Shown: positions 34,884 to 43,767, numbered from the stretch's first letter. The stretch: DNA of 64,000 bases from Desulfomicrobium apsheronum (GCF_900114115.1 NZ_FORX01000007.1:1-64000); one strand, 5' to 3'. Notes: generated by a model from the sequence alone, not told the origin. Numbers and translations are program-made.

Positions 34884-37091
34884 ATGGCAGCTTTTCAGAC
34901 CACAAGACGCACCATTCCCATGGGCGACAGTGAAATCATCATCGAACACGGCAAGCTCGCGCTCCAGGCCAGCGGCGCCGTGACCGTGCAGTGGGGCGAC
35001 ACCGTCGTTCTGGTCACGGCCACCCACCAGGCCCTGGACCGGGTCGTGGATTTTCTTCCCCTGACCTGCAACTATCAGGAAATGCTCTATTCCGCAGGCC
35101 GCGTTCCCGGCAACTACTTCCGCCGCGAAGTGGGCCGCCCCAGCGAACACGAGACCCTGACCTCCCGGCTCATGGACCGTCCCATCCGTCCGCTCTTCCC
35201 CAAGGGCTGCACCAACGAGATCCAGGTCATCGCCACGGTCATCTCCTCGGACAAGGAGCGCTCCGCCGACATCCTGGCCATGCTCGGCGCTTCCACGGCC
35301 CTGCACATCTCCGAGATCCCCTTTGCCGGACCCATCGCGGCCATCCGCGTGGGCTACCGCGACGGGCAGTTCCTCTTGAACCCCACGGCATCCGAGCTCG
35401 CCACAAGCCAGTTGAACATGATCCTGGCCGGTTCGCGCGACGCGGTGGTCATGGTCGAAGGCGGGGCCCAGTTCCTGTCCGAAGACATCATGACCGAAGC
35501 CGTGGCCTGGGGCCACGCCCAGCTTGGTCCCCTGCTTGATGTTCAGGAAGAGCTGCGCAAGGAACTTGGCAGAGAGAAGTTCACGGTCACTCCCCCGGCC
35601 GAGGACGCAGAACTGATCGCCGTCGTGGCCGAACTCGCCACCGCGCCCCTGACCGAGGCCCTGGCAGTGCCCGGCAAGATGGACCGCCGCGATGCCAAGA
35701 AGAAGGTCAAGCAGAATCTGATGGAAGCCCTGGTAGCCAAATTTGCCGAAACACCCGAACGCGTCAGGGGTGTCGGCGAGATCATGGAAAAGCTGGAAAA
35801 GAAGATCGTTCGCCAGCGCATCATGAAGGACAAGATCCGCATCGACGGCCGCGACCTGACCACGGTCCGCCCCCTGATCATGGAAGTGGGTTTCCTGCCC
35901 CGCACCCACGGATCGGCCATCTTCACGCGCGGCGAAACCAAGGCCCTGTGCACATGCACCCTTGGCAGCACCCGCGACGAGCAGCGCATCGAGACCCTGG
36001 CCGGCGACACGTCCAGACGTTTCCTCATGCACTACAATTTCCCGCCCTACAGCGTGGGTGAAGCGCGCATGCTGCGTGCTCCCGGACGCCGCGAAATCGG
36101 CCACGGCGCCCTGTCCGAACGGGCCCTGAATCCCGTCCTGCCTGCGCCGGACGCCTTCCCGTTCACCATCCGCGTCGTCTCCGACATCATGGAATCGAAC
36201 GGGTCGTCCTCCATGGCATCCGTCTGCGGCGGCACCCTGGCACTCATGGACGCGGGCGTGCCCATCAAGACTCCCATCGCTGGCATCGCCATGGGGCTCA
36301 TCAAGGAAGGCGACGAGTATCTGGTCCTGACCGACATTCTCGGTGACGAAGACCATCTCGGCGACATGGACTTCAAGGTCGCGGGCTCCCGTGACGGCGT
36401 GACCTCCATCCAGATGGACATCAAGATCGCGGGCATCCCGGCCGAAGTCATGCAGAAAGCCCTGCATCAGGCCAAGGACGCACGCGTGAACATCCTCGAC
36501 CAGATGGAAGCGCTCATCGCCGCGCCCAGAGGCGAGCTGTCCAAATTTGCACCGCAGATGGACATCGTACACATCTCCCAGGACAAGATCCGCGAAGTCA
36601 TCGGACCCGGCGGCAAGAACATCAAGGCCATCTGCGAAGCCACGAGCGCCGACATCGATATCGACGATTCGGGCAAGATCTCCATCTTCGCTCCGGATTC
36701 GACTTCCCTGGCCAAAGCCCGGGAAATGGTCCTCTACTACGACCAGAAGGCCGAGCTGAACAAGGACTACGACGGAATCGTCAAGAAGATCATGGACTTT
36801 GGCGCCTTCATCGAAATCCTGCCCGGACTTGAGGGCCTGTGTCACATCTCCCAGCTTGCCCGCGACCGGGTCAACGTAGTGACGGATGTGGTTCAGGAAG
36901 GCGACGCCATCCGCGTCCGGGTCATCGACATCGAACCTTCCGGACGCATCAAGCTCAGCCGCAAGGCCATCATTCTGGAAGAACTGGGTGAAGAACCCGA
37001 ACCGGTTCAGCCCCGCTCCGACCGCCCGCGCAACGACCGTCCGCGAGGCGGCGACCGAGGCGGAGACCGCGGTGGACCACGTCGTCGTTAA
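34884..37091 (+). CDS. pnp: Polyribonucleotide nucleotidyltransferase (PNPase)
   Basis: PNPase degrades RNA 3' to 5' by phosphorolysis and joins the degradosome. The 735-residue protein has two RNase PH domains (about 10-140 and 315-540; EVGRPSEHETLTSRLMDRPI and THGSAIFTRGETKALC), a KH domain (VIGPGGKNIKAICEATSADI, about 570) and an S1 domain (about 625-690), then an Arg/Gly/Asp-rich tail. The start MAAFQTTRRTIPMGDSEIII was taken at 34884; the frame above it includes the leader hairpin. Confidence 0.97.
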   Translation: MAAFQTTRRTIPMGDSEIIIEHGKLALQASGAVTVQWGDTVVLVTATHQALDRVVDFLPLTCNYQEMLYSAGRVPGNYFRREVGRPSEHETLTSRLMDRPIRPLFPKGCTNEIQVIATVISSDKERSADILAMLGASTALHISEIPFAGPIAAIRVGYRDGQFLLNPTASELATSQLNMILAGSRDAVVMVEGGAQFLSEDIMTEAVAWGHAQLGPLLDVQEELRKELGREKFTVTPPAEDAELIAVVAELATAPLTEALAVPGKMDRRDAKKKVKQNLMEALVAKFAETPERVRGVGEIMEKLEKKIVRQRIMKDKIRIDGRDLTTVRPLIMEVGFLPRTHGSAIFTRGETKALCTCTLGSTRDEQRIETLAGDTSRRFLMHYNFPPYSVGEARMLRAPGRREIGHGALSERALNPVLPAPDAFPFTIRVVSDIMESNGSSSMASVCGGTLALMDAGVPIKTPIAGIAMGLIKEGDEYLVLTDILGDEDHLGDMDFKVAGSRDGVTSIQMDIKIAGIPAEVMQKALHQAKDARVNILDQMEALIAAPRGELSKFAPQMDIVHISQDKIREVIGPGGKNIKAICEATSADIDIDDSGKISIFAPDSTSLAKAREMVLYYDQKAELNKDYDGIVKKIMDFGAFIEILPGLEGLCHISQLARDRVNVVTDVVQEGDAIRVRVIDIEPSGRIKLSRKAIILEELGEEPEPVQPRSDRPRNDRPRGGDRGGDRGGPRRR

Positions 37092-37100
37092 TTAAAATCA

Positions 37101-37130
37101 AAAAAACCCGGAATTTCCGGGTTTTTTTTT
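37101..37130 (+). terminator. Rho-independent terminator of pnp
   Basis: AAACCCGGAA and TTCCGGGTTT form a stem followed by a T run, 10 nt after the pnp stop. Confidence 0.93.
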
Positions 37131-37157
37131 GGCTCTCATTTTGCCGGTCATCCATCG

Positions 37158-37254
37158 GTTATTGAATCGTCGTCTGGTGTACCCCGGAATTTCCCGCCCA
37201 ACTCGGAGCGATTCATCCCTCCGATACCAGCGAGAAAGTTCCTACAAGTCCCAA
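37158..37254. repeat. Degenerate right half of a palindromic element
   Basis: TTGAATCG...GGTGTACC followed by GCGATTCATCCCTCCGATAC and CAGCGAGAAAGTTCC resembles the inner and right part of copies B1/B2 with many changes. A second such remnant lies at about 37477-37532, just before B2. Each full copy is thus preceded by a decayed half copy. Confidence 0.5.
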
Positions 37255-37429
37255 GGTCCGCTGGCGACATGACCTTGAGACGCGTCGGCTGTCTGACCGA
37301 GCCAAGCATCGTTTGTTGAATCGTTGCCGAGTGTACCGACTGGATTTTTTGTCCTGCACGCAACGATTCAACTCTACGAGGCCAGCGAGGGAGTTCCGGC
37401 GGGGCTCAAGGCCATGTCGCCAGCGGGCC
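37255..37429. repeat. Palindromic element, copy B1
   Basis: The outer arms GGTCCGCTGGCGACATG... and ...CATGTCGCCAGCGGGCC pair over about 25 bp; the inner stem is TTGAATCGTTGC/GCAACGATTCAA. The arm sequences are unrelated to the A copies, but the core strands GCTGTCTGACCGAGCCAAGC and TACGAGGCCAGCGAGGGAGT are conserved. The total length of 175 nt is also kept. Confidence 0.85.
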
Positions 37430-37532
37430 GCGTATCACAAAATCAGCCGTGTTTTTTTAGATTTTTATATTTTGCCCTGTACCCAACGGTTCATCCCTCC
37501 GAGACCAGCGAGAAAGTTCCTACAAGTCTCAA

Positions 37533-37707
37533 GGTCCGCTGGCGACATGGTCTTGAGACGCGTCGGCTGTCTGACCGAGCCAGGCATCGTTTGTTGAATC
37601 GTTGCCGAGTGTACCGACTGAATTTTTTGTCCTGCACGCAACGATTCAACTCTACGAGGCCAGCGAGGGAGTTCCGGCGGGGCTCAAGGCCATGTCGCCA
37701 GCGGACC
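37533..37707. repeat. Palindromic element, copy B2
   Basis: Near-identical to B1. The right end reads CAGCGGACC where B1 has CAGCGGGCC, restoring a T-A pair in place of T-G. It begins 278 bp after B1, the same period as in the A array. Confidence 0.85.
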
Positions 37708-37794
37708 GCGTATCGCCAAGAGGTGTCTTATTTTGATATTTCTCTTCCTGAGCCCTTTACCGCTCCCGGTCCAACTTGACGAACCGCCCCCCCC

Positions 37795-38745
37795 TCAACT
37801 CATCCAATAATACACGGCTCCGCAGAAAATCAGGCTGGTCACGCGAAATCCCTGACTGCAAATGATGAGTTCCAAGGCCAGCTTCGGCTTGAAGATCCCT
37901 GCGTAGTAGGGAAACTGATGCCGGAAGGCCCGCATGGGTGAAGACAGGACGTTCCCGACAATGAGCGCGATGACCACGTCGCGCACGGACATGGACCCGG
38001 CGTCGAGCAGGGCGCCGGCGGCGGCCATGCCGGCCGAGAACTCGGCAGCCAACTGAAAGACAATGATGCCCATGGCCTTGGGGTGCAGCCAGGACATGGA
38101 GCTCATGTGCTCGGCCAAAAAATGCTCAACTACCGAAAACATGCCAAGCTTGTTCATGAAATGAACCCCGACATAAATGGGCGCGGTGATCATCACGATC
38201 TTTTTGATGCGTCGTCTGAAACGATTCCAGGTCTTCTGCAAGACCTGCCGCGCCACGAGCTTTTCCTGGGCGGGCATGTCCATGGCATGGCAGCGGTCAA
38301 GGCCGGTCAGCAGCATCCGCCCCACGAAAAGAATCAGAACCGTGCGCAGCAACGCCGCCCCCACGGTGATGCCCAGATAGACCACCGCTGCGGATTTGAG
38401 GATGGGCACGGTGATGAAGATCATGCTCGGCAGGTGCAAGAAATAGGTCGGCAAGCTGTTGAAGAGATTGGTAAGTATGAGTTCGCGACGGGACAGCCGG
38501 CCCTGGTCGTACGCTTCGGCCAGCATGGTGTTGGCCGTGACGCCGGAAACAAAGGCCACGGAAAAGCTGGCGGCGGAAATTTCGCACATACGCCCGATGC
38601 GGGTCAGGGGGTTGGCCAGACGCGCCATGAAACGGGTCCAGTGCATGGCCTCGATCAGGTTACCGACAAAAAGTCCCACGGACACAAGGCCGATCAGTTT
38701 GCACAGGGGCCACAGAATCTGTGCCCACAATTCAGCTGCGCTCAT
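37795..38745 (-). CDS. Nucleoside-recognition (Gate) domain membrane protein
   Basis: The 316-residue inner-membrane protein has about eight hydrophobic segments in two similar halves. Each half has the Gate-domain look of SpmA/SpmB and nucleoside transporters (CEISAASFSVAFVSGVTANT in the first, AAEFSAGMAAAGALLDAGSM in the second). The central loop (about 150-180) is basic. The substrate is unknown. The VanZ-like gene upstream overlaps its start by 4 nt, so the pair is co-translated. Confidence 0.72.
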   Translation of the reverse strand: MSAAELWAQILWPLCKLIGLVSVGLFVGNLIEAMHWTRFMARLANPLTRIGRMCEISAASFSVAFVSGVTANTMLAEAYDQGRLSRRELILTNLFNSLPTYFLHLPSMIFITVPILKSAAVVYLGITVGAALLRTVLILFVGRMLLTGLDRCHAMDMPAQEKLVARQVLQKTWNRFRRRIKKIVMITAPIYVGVHFMNKLGMFSVVEHFLAEHMSSMSWLHPKAMGIIVFQLAAEFSAGMAAAGALLDAGSMSVRDVVIALIVGNVLSSPMRAFRHQFPYYAGIFKPKLALELIICSQGFRVTSLIFCGAVYYWMS

Positions 38746-39125
38746 GCCTTGCGCCTCAGACTTTTAAACAAGTTTCGCCTCGCAGATCGGGACCACGCGA
38801 AAGCCGCGACTGCGCCGACTCCTGCGCCCACGGCGTTGGCCAAAGCGTCCCACGGATCAAGAAACCGCCCCGTGGGCAGGACACCCTGTCCGAATTCAAG
38901 CAGCAATCCAAGCCCGCCGGCAAGACAGAACTCCGACAGCCAGGACCGCCTCCAGGACGAAGGCCAAAAAAACGCCATCAGGGCATAAGCCAGGAAATGA
39001 ACAACCTTGTCGCTTTGTTCCGGTGCACCGGAAATGGCCACCGGAACCAGGGAACCCACGATGAGGGCGAGCACGTAGGCCGCCCAGAAAAATTTGTGCA
39101 GGGAGATGACCGTATTTTCACGCAT
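38742..39125 (-). CDS. VanZ-like membrane protein
   Basis: The 127-residue protein has four hydrophobic segments (about 10-30, 43-55, 63-80 and 93-110) and the VanZ-family features SDKVVHFLAYALMAFFW and GLLLEFGQGVLPTGRFLDPW with the conserved Glu and Asp. VanZ relatives confer teicoplanin resistance in enterococci, but most have no known role. It overlaps the Gate-domain gene (ATGA) and is divergent from lpxB. Confidence 0.85.
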   Translation of the reverse strand: MRENTVISLHKFFWAAYVLALIVGSLVPVAISGAPEQSDKVVHFLAYALMAFFWPSSWRRSWLSEFCLAGGLGLLLEFGQGVLPTGRFLDPWDALANAVGAGVGAVAAFAWSRSARRNLFKSLRRKA

Positions 39126-39207
39126 GGCCTCACCTATGCCAAAGGTCTGGACAGGGCAAGGGTTCGGCCTTCTTGTTATTTTGACGCCAAAGAACTATTG
39201 CGACGGC

Positions 39208-40332
39208 ATGACAAATACGCCCACCATCTGGATAAACGCCGGTGAAACTTCCGGTGACCTGCATGGCCAGCTTCTGGTCCAGGCCCTGCGCGACCAGTGC
39301 CCGGACGCCAAATTCCTGGGCATGGCCGGACCGGCCATGCGTGAAGAAGGAGTTGAAGCCAGACTGCGCACAGAGGCCCTGTCGGTCATGGGTTTCACCG
39401 AGGTCCTGGCACAGTTGCCCAAAATCATGGGCCTCTTGCGGACCCTTGAAAGTCAGCTGACAACGTCCCGTCCAGACGTGGTGGTGGTCATCGACGCCCC
39501 GGATTTTCACTTCCGTGTGGCCCGAATCGCCCAGCGCCTGGGCATTCCCGTCGTCTATTACATCAGCCCCAAGCTCTGGGCCTGGCGGGAGGGGCGGGTT
39601 GCGTTCCTGCGCCGCCATATCGACCGCCTGGTCTCCATTCTCCCGTTTGAAGTCGAATTCTACGCCCGTCACGGCATGTCCATCGACTATGTCGGCCACC
39701 CCCTGCTCGACTCCATCAGAACGCCCCGGATCATGAATGTCCGTCGCCACGACAACCGCATCGGCATCCTTCCCGGCAGCCGCAAGCGAGAAATCACGTC
39801 CCTGCTGCCCATTTTCTCCCGCGCCGCCGCCCTGCTGGCCGCCCGCTATCCGGATCTGGAATTCGTGCTGCCCGTGGCTCCTGGCATGGACCGGGAACTG
39901 ATCACCAGCTGCTGGATCTCGAAAACTCCGGTCACCCTGATCGAAAGCTCCACCCGTTACGAACTCATGCGCTCCTGCCGGGCCATCATGGCCGCGTCGG
40001 GCACCGCGACGCTGGAAACGGCCCTGCTTGAAGTGCCCACCGCCGTGGCCTACAGATTTTCCCCCCTTACCTATCTTTTGGGGCGCATGCTGGTGAAGGT
40101 GCCTTTCATCTCCCTGCCGAATCTCATCCTGGGCGAACCCGTCTTCCCGGAATTCCTACAAAACGATGCCAACCCTTCGGCCCTGGCCGCCGCCGTAGCG
40201 CAATGGATCGAAGACACGCCGTCCCGGGCCCGCGTCCTCGATCGGCTCGGCACCCTGCCGTCCCTGCTCGGCAACGGAGGAGCCGCTGAGCGCGCGGCAA
40301 AAATCGTCCTGGACACCATGCATAGGCCCTGA
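39208..40332 (+). CDS. lpxB: Lipid-A-disaccharide synthase
   Basis: LpxB joins lipid X and UDP-2,3-diacylglucosamine to form the lipid A disaccharide at the inner membrane. The 374-residue protein starts MTNTPTIWINAGETSGDLHG and shows MGFTEVLAQLPKIM, DAPDFHFRVARIAQRLGIPV, YYISPKLWAWREGR and ILPGSRKREI, all family motifs. The in-frame ATG at 39094 lies in the vanZ gene and was not used. Other lpx genes are absent nearby. Confidence 0.95.
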   Translation: MTNTPTIWINAGETSGDLHGQLLVQALRDQCPDAKFLGMAGPAMREEGVEARLRTEALSVMGFTEVLAQLPKIMGLLRTLESQLTTSRPDVVVVIDAPDFHFRVARIAQRLGIPVVYYISPKLWAWREGRVAFLRRHIDRLVSILPFEVEFYARHGMSIDYVGHPLLDSIRTPRIMNVRRHDNRIGILPGSRKREITSLLPIFSRAAALLAARYPDLEFVLPVAPGMDRELITSCWISKTPVTLIESSTRYELMRSCRAIMAASGTATLETALLEVPTAVAYRFSPLTYLLGRMLVKVPFISLPNLILGEPVFPEFLQNDANPSALAAAVAQWIEDTPSRARVLDRLGTLPSLLGNGGAAERAAKIVLDTMHRP

Positions 40333-40392
40333 AAAGCCCGCCGTCACCCGGATGATGATCTTGTCGCAAACCTTGAGAAGCAAAGATCAGGC

Positions 40393-40421
40393 TTGACAAT
40401 CGATTCTCCATTGTTCATCTA
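40393..40421 (+). promoter_or_regulatory. Possible sigma-70 promoter of the cimA leader
   Basis: A perfect TTGACA at 40393-40398 is followed after 17 nt by CATCTA, a poor -10 box. The spacing to the leader ATG (40440) is tight, so the real -10 may differ. Confidence 0.35.
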
Positions 40422-40439
40422 CGCGGATAGGAACAAAAC

Positions 40440-40514
40440 ATGAAAAACATCACTGCCTCCATTTCCATTATTATTCTCATTTCCGTGATTCCAGGATCAC
40501 GGTCGGGGGAGTGA
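40440..40514 (+). CDS. Isoleucine-rich leader peptide of cimA
   Basis: A 24-codon frame reads MKNITASISIIILISVIPGS and then RSGE. Seven codons are isoleucine, including three in a row at 40467-40475. TAGGAA lies 8 nt upstream. It ends 36 nt before a terminator and 154 nt before citramalate synthase, the first enzyme of the citramalate route to isoleucine. This is the layout of amino-acid attenuators (ilv, leu, his). Ribosome stalling at the isoleucine codons would leave 40501-40509 free to form the antiterminator. Confidence 0.82.
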   Translation: MKNITASISIIILISVIPGSRSGE

Positions 40515-40582
40515 CGCGTCTGCACAAGCGGATATCCACAAAAGAGCAAAGCCCCCGACCGCAAGGTCCGGGGGCTTTTTTT
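40501..40582 (+). promoter_or_regulatory. Transcription attenuator of cimA
   Basis: The terminator is GCCCCCGACC (40551-40560), a GCAA loop, GGTCCGGGGGC (40565-40575) and seven T. The segment GGTCGGGGG (40501-40509), inside the last leader codons, is an exact complement of CCCCCGACC in the terminator's left arm. The two pairings exclude each other: 40501-40509 with 40552-40560 is the antiterminator. A ribosome that reaches the leader stop at 40512 covers the segment and lets the terminator form. Confidence 0.82.
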
Positions 40583-40668
40583 CATGCGAAAAATGACAAA
40601 CTCAGGCCCGTCGGGCATGCAACCATGAACACCAGGCCACACGGCCGGCGGACACCGCCAGGAATTCA

Positions 40669-42288
40669 ATGAACACCATTCAAATCTACGACACCACCCT
40701 GCGTGACGGCACCCAGTCCGAGGAGCTCAATCTTTCGACAGAGGACAAGCTGCGCATCGCCACCAAGCTCGACCAGCTCGGGGTGGCCTACATCGAAGGC
40801 GGATGGCCCGGCTCCAATCCCAAGGACAAACGCTTTTTCGCGGAGATGCAGCAGTACCAGCTCAGCACGGCCAGGCTGGCGGCTTTCGGCTCAACCCATG
40901 CAGCCAAGGTCTCGGCGGACAACGACGCCAATCTGCTCGCGCTCATCGATTCCGGCGCTTCGGTAATGACCATCTTCGGCAAGACCTGGGACATCCACGT
41001 CACTGATGCCCTGAAAATCACCCTGGAGCGCAATCTCGAGCTCATCCGCGACTCCCTGGCCTTCCTGCGTCCCCACGCCAAAGAGCTCTTCTACGATGCC
41101 GAGCATTTCTTCGACGGCTACAAGAAGAACGCCGACTACGCCATCTCCTGCCTCGGCACGGCGCTGGATTCCGGAGCGGATCTCCTGGTGCTCTGCGACA
41201 CCAACGGCGGCACCCTGCCGGAGGAGATCGCCGCCATCATGGACGCGGTGCGTACACGCCTGCCCGAAGCGCGCCTTGGCATCCACGCCCATAATGACTG
41301 CGAGCTGGCCGTGGCCAACTCACTGGCTGCCGTCCGTCACGGGGCCATCCAGGTCCAGGGCACCATGAACGGCTATGGGGAACGTTGCGGCAACGCCAAC
41401 CTCTGTTCCATCATCGCCAACCTGGAACTCAAGATGGGATATTCCTGCCTGCCCGAGGGGCATCTGGAGCGTCTGACCGACACCTCGGCCTTTGTGGCCG
41501 AAGTGGCCAACCTGCGCTGCTTCAAGCGCCAGCCGTACACGGGGCAGTCGGCCTTCACGCACAAGGGCGGGGTGCATGTCGCCGCCGTGCGCCGCAACCC
41601 GCGCACCTACGAACACATCGAACCCGAACTGGTCGGCAACAAGCAACGCATCCTGCTCTCGGACCTGGCCGGGCAGTCCAACATCCTTTTCAAGGCCAAA
41701 CAGTATGGATTCGAACTGGACAAGGGCGACCCGTTTGTCCTTGAACTGCTGACCGAACTCAAGAACCGCGAGGACCAGGGCTACGAATACTCGGCCGCCG
41801 AAGCATCCTACGAGCTTCTGGTCAACCGCGTGCTGGGACGGGCCCGCAACTATTTCAGACTGATCAGCTTTCGCATCATGGACTCGGTCTTCACCGAAGG
41901 AATGGACCCCTTCACCGAGGCCACGGTAATGCTGCGCGTCGGCGGCATGATCGAACACACGGCGGCCACGGGCAAGGGCCCGGTCAACGCCATGGACTGC
42001 GCCCTGCGCAAGGGTCTTGAGCGCTTCTACCCCAATCTTGGCGAAATGCGTCTCCTGGACTTCAAGGTGCGCGTCCTGACCGGATCGGTCCGCGAAGACG
42101 GGCACGGGGGGACAGCGGCCGTGGTGCGGGTGCTCATCGAATCGGGCGATCAAAAGAGCCGCTGGACCACGGTGGGCGTATCCTACAACATCATCGAGGC
42201 CAGCCGCCAGGCGCTGGAAGACTCAATCAATTACAAGCTCTTCAAGGACGACCAGAAAAAACTGACCCAGGCCATCCGGGAAATCTGA
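40669..42288 (+). CDS. cimA: (R)-citramalate synthase
   Basis: CimA condenses pyruvate and acetyl-CoA to citramalate, the threonine-independent entry to isoleucine. The 539-residue protein has a DRE-TIM barrel (IYDTTLRDGTQSEELNLSTE at the start; HAHNDCELAVANSLAAVRHG about 205-224; metal site HAH) and a C-terminal LeuA-type allosteric domain (about 410-535), where isoleucine feedback is expected. The EEG/WPGSNPKD pattern fits the CimA (not LeuA) branch. It is single, with its own attenuator upstream. Confidence 0.93.
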   Translation: MNTIQIYDTTLRDGTQSEELNLSTEDKLRIATKLDQLGVAYIEGGWPGSNPKDKRFFAEMQQYQLSTARLAAFGSTHAAKVSADNDANLLALIDSGASVMTIFGKTWDIHVTDALKITLERNLELIRDSLAFLRPHAKELFYDAEHFFDGYKKNADYAISCLGTALDSGADLLVLCDTNGGTLPEEIAAIMDAVRTRLPEARLGIHAHNDCELAVANSLAAVRHGAIQVQGTMNGYGERCGNANLCSIIANLELKMGYSCLPEGHLERLTDTSAFVAEVANLRCFKRQPYTGQSAFTHKGGVHVAAVRRNPRTYEHIEPELVGNKQRILLSDLAGQSNILFKAKQYGFELDKGDPFVLELLTELKNREDQGYEYSAAEASYELLVNRVLGRARNYFRLISFRIMDSVFTEGMDPFTEATVMLRVGGMIEHTAATGKGPVNAMDCALRKGLERFYPNLGEMRLLDFKVRVLTGSVREDGHGGTAAVVRVLIESGDQKSRWTTVGVSYNIIEASRQALEDSINYKLFKDDQKKLTQAIREI

Positions 42289-42356
42289 CAACTGTTTGAA
42301 AGGCAAGGGTCGGGGCTTCTTCACCCGGAAGCGATGCCCTGCCGACTCGGAGGAAC

Positions 42357-42383
42357 TGGATCCCCGCCTTCGCGGGAATGACA
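42357..42383. repeat. Short palindromic repeat
   Basis: CTGGATCCCCGCCTTCGCGG followed by GAATGAC; same dispersed type as at 31741 and 63267. Confidence 0.75.
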
Positions 42384-42474
42384 TCGCGGCAGTGAGCGAG
42401 GCTTTGAATTGGTCCGATCGCCTGCACGTCTATCGAAGAACAACCCTGATCCGGGATTCACTGCGGTGTATGGC

Positions 42475-42638
42475 GGTTGGTCCGGGCAGGGGTCGCCAGC
42501 TGTCTGACAGAGCCAGGCATCGTTTGTTTCCCGGCCGCGTGACTGACAGTGCCCTGCCCGCTGCACAAAGTTCAAGGCCGGGAAGCATTACGAAGCCGGA
42601 GAGGGAGTTCCGGCAGACCTTGCCTGGCCAGTCCCGGA
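42475..42638. repeat. Palindromic element, copy C
   Basis: A single, more diverged copy after cimA. The conserved strands are GCTGTCTGACAGAGCCAGGC followed by ATCGTTTG, and TACGAAGCCGGAGAGGGAGT. The inner stem TTTCCCGGCC/GGCCGGGAAG is perfect. The outer stem GGTCCGGGCAGGGGTC against GACCTTGCCTGGCC has mismatches, so the boundaries are approximate. Confidence 0.75.
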
Positions 42639-42650
42639 ACGCGCCACCCG

Positions 42651-42684
42651 AAAAAAAAGCCCCGATTTCACGGGGCTTTTTCCT
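42651..42684 (-). terminator. Terminator of the Pta-like gene
   Basis: AAAAGCCCCG-ATTTCA-CGGGGCTTTT, with A runs that read as T on the minus strand, 22 nt after the Pta-like gene stop. It could also act on the plus strand. Confidence 0.85.
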
Positions 42685-42705
42685 TTTGGCATGAGATCCG
42701 AAGTT

Positions 42706-43767
42706 TCAGATCCCAAGACTTTCCTTCATGTACTGGAAATCAATGATGGAGCTGACCAGCTGGGAGCCGTGCTGGATTTTGATCACGTCACGCAGTTTGT
42801 GCCGCGACAGGATGGCTTCCATCTTCTTGGCCACGGTGAAGGTGTCGTCGCGAACGACCACGATGGGCACTTCGAGGACCTCGGCCCGGGTCATGATGAT
42901 ATCGTTGGGATATAGATTGCCGGTCAGCACCAGGCATTGGCACTGCCCTTCCAGCGCGACCAGCTGAACATCGGAGCGGTCTCCGCCGACAATGATCGCG
43001 GACTTCTTGCTCTTGCGGAAATGGGTCATGAAATTTTCGACCTGCATGGTGCCGATCAGAAAATTCTCCACCACCCGCTCGGACTTGTCCTGGGCGGTAA
43101 TGACCTTGCCGCCCAGACGGTCGGCCAAATCCGCGACCTTGATGGCACCCATGAGCGGATCGGACGGAATCTTGCCCAGGATCTTGATGCCCTTGCTCTC
43201 CATGAACGGATGCAGAAGCGAATCAAGCTCTTCCTTGAAGACCGGGGGAATGTCGTTCAGAAGCACGCCCAGAAGCTGCTCTCCGAGCAGTTCCTTCATG
43301 GCGATGAGATAGTCGTAATTGAGTTCTTTGACGTAGCGATCGATGATGATGGACTTGATGCCGAGGGACTTGACCACGCTGATCCCGTCCACACCGCAGT
43401 ACTTGCCCGAATACATGCTGCCGGAACCGGCCACGATCATGACGTCCTTGTCCTTGCCAAGCTCTTCGTAGGCGGTCTTGATGCGCGGCATCAGATCTTC
43501 GCACTTGCCCGTGAAGGCCTTCATCTTGAAATCCTGATCCACGACCACGGGAGTGACCAGGGCGGGATTCTCGGAGAGACCCAGGATGTCCTGAACAAAA
43601 AACGCGTCGGCGTCGCCCAGCACCCCGTTCTTTTCCTGCGGCAAGGCACCCACCGGCTTCATGTACCCGACCCGGTAGCCCTCTTTTTGCAGCTTGAGCC
43701 CGATCCCCATGGCAATCATGTTTTTCCCGGAATAACCGGACGTCGCCCCTACATAAATTCCTACCAT
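42706..43767 (-). CDS. Pta-N-like AAA_26/DRTGG-domain protein
   Basis: The 353-residue protein has a BioD-like P-loop domain (about 1-200) with GATSGYSGKN at residues 7-16, where the usual Ser/Thr after lysine is Asn. A DRTGG-type domain follows (about 215-335). The same two domains form the N-terminal part of long phosphotransacetylases, but the catalytic Pta domain is missing. It is encoded next to an ADP-forming acyl-CoA synthetase and shares its strand. A regulatory role in acetyl-CoA or acetate metabolism is inferred. Confidence 0.75.
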   Translation of the reverse strand: MVGIYVGATSGYSGKNMIAMGIGLKLQKEGYRVGYMKPVGALPQEKNGVLGDADAFFVQDILGLSENPALVTPVVVDQDFKMKAFTGKCEDLMPRIKTAYEELGKDKDVMIVAGSGSMYSGKYCGVDGISVVKSLGIKSIIIDRYVKELNYDYLIAMKELLGEQLLGVLLNDIPPVFKEELDSLLHPFMESKGIKILGKIPSDPLMGAIKVADLADRLGGKVITAQDKSERVVENFLIGTMQVENFMTHFRKSKKSAIIVGGDRSDVQLVALEGQCQCLVLTGNLYPNDIIMTRAEVLEVPIVVVRDDTFTVAKKMEAILSRHKLRDVIKIQHGSQLVSSIIDFQYMKESLGI

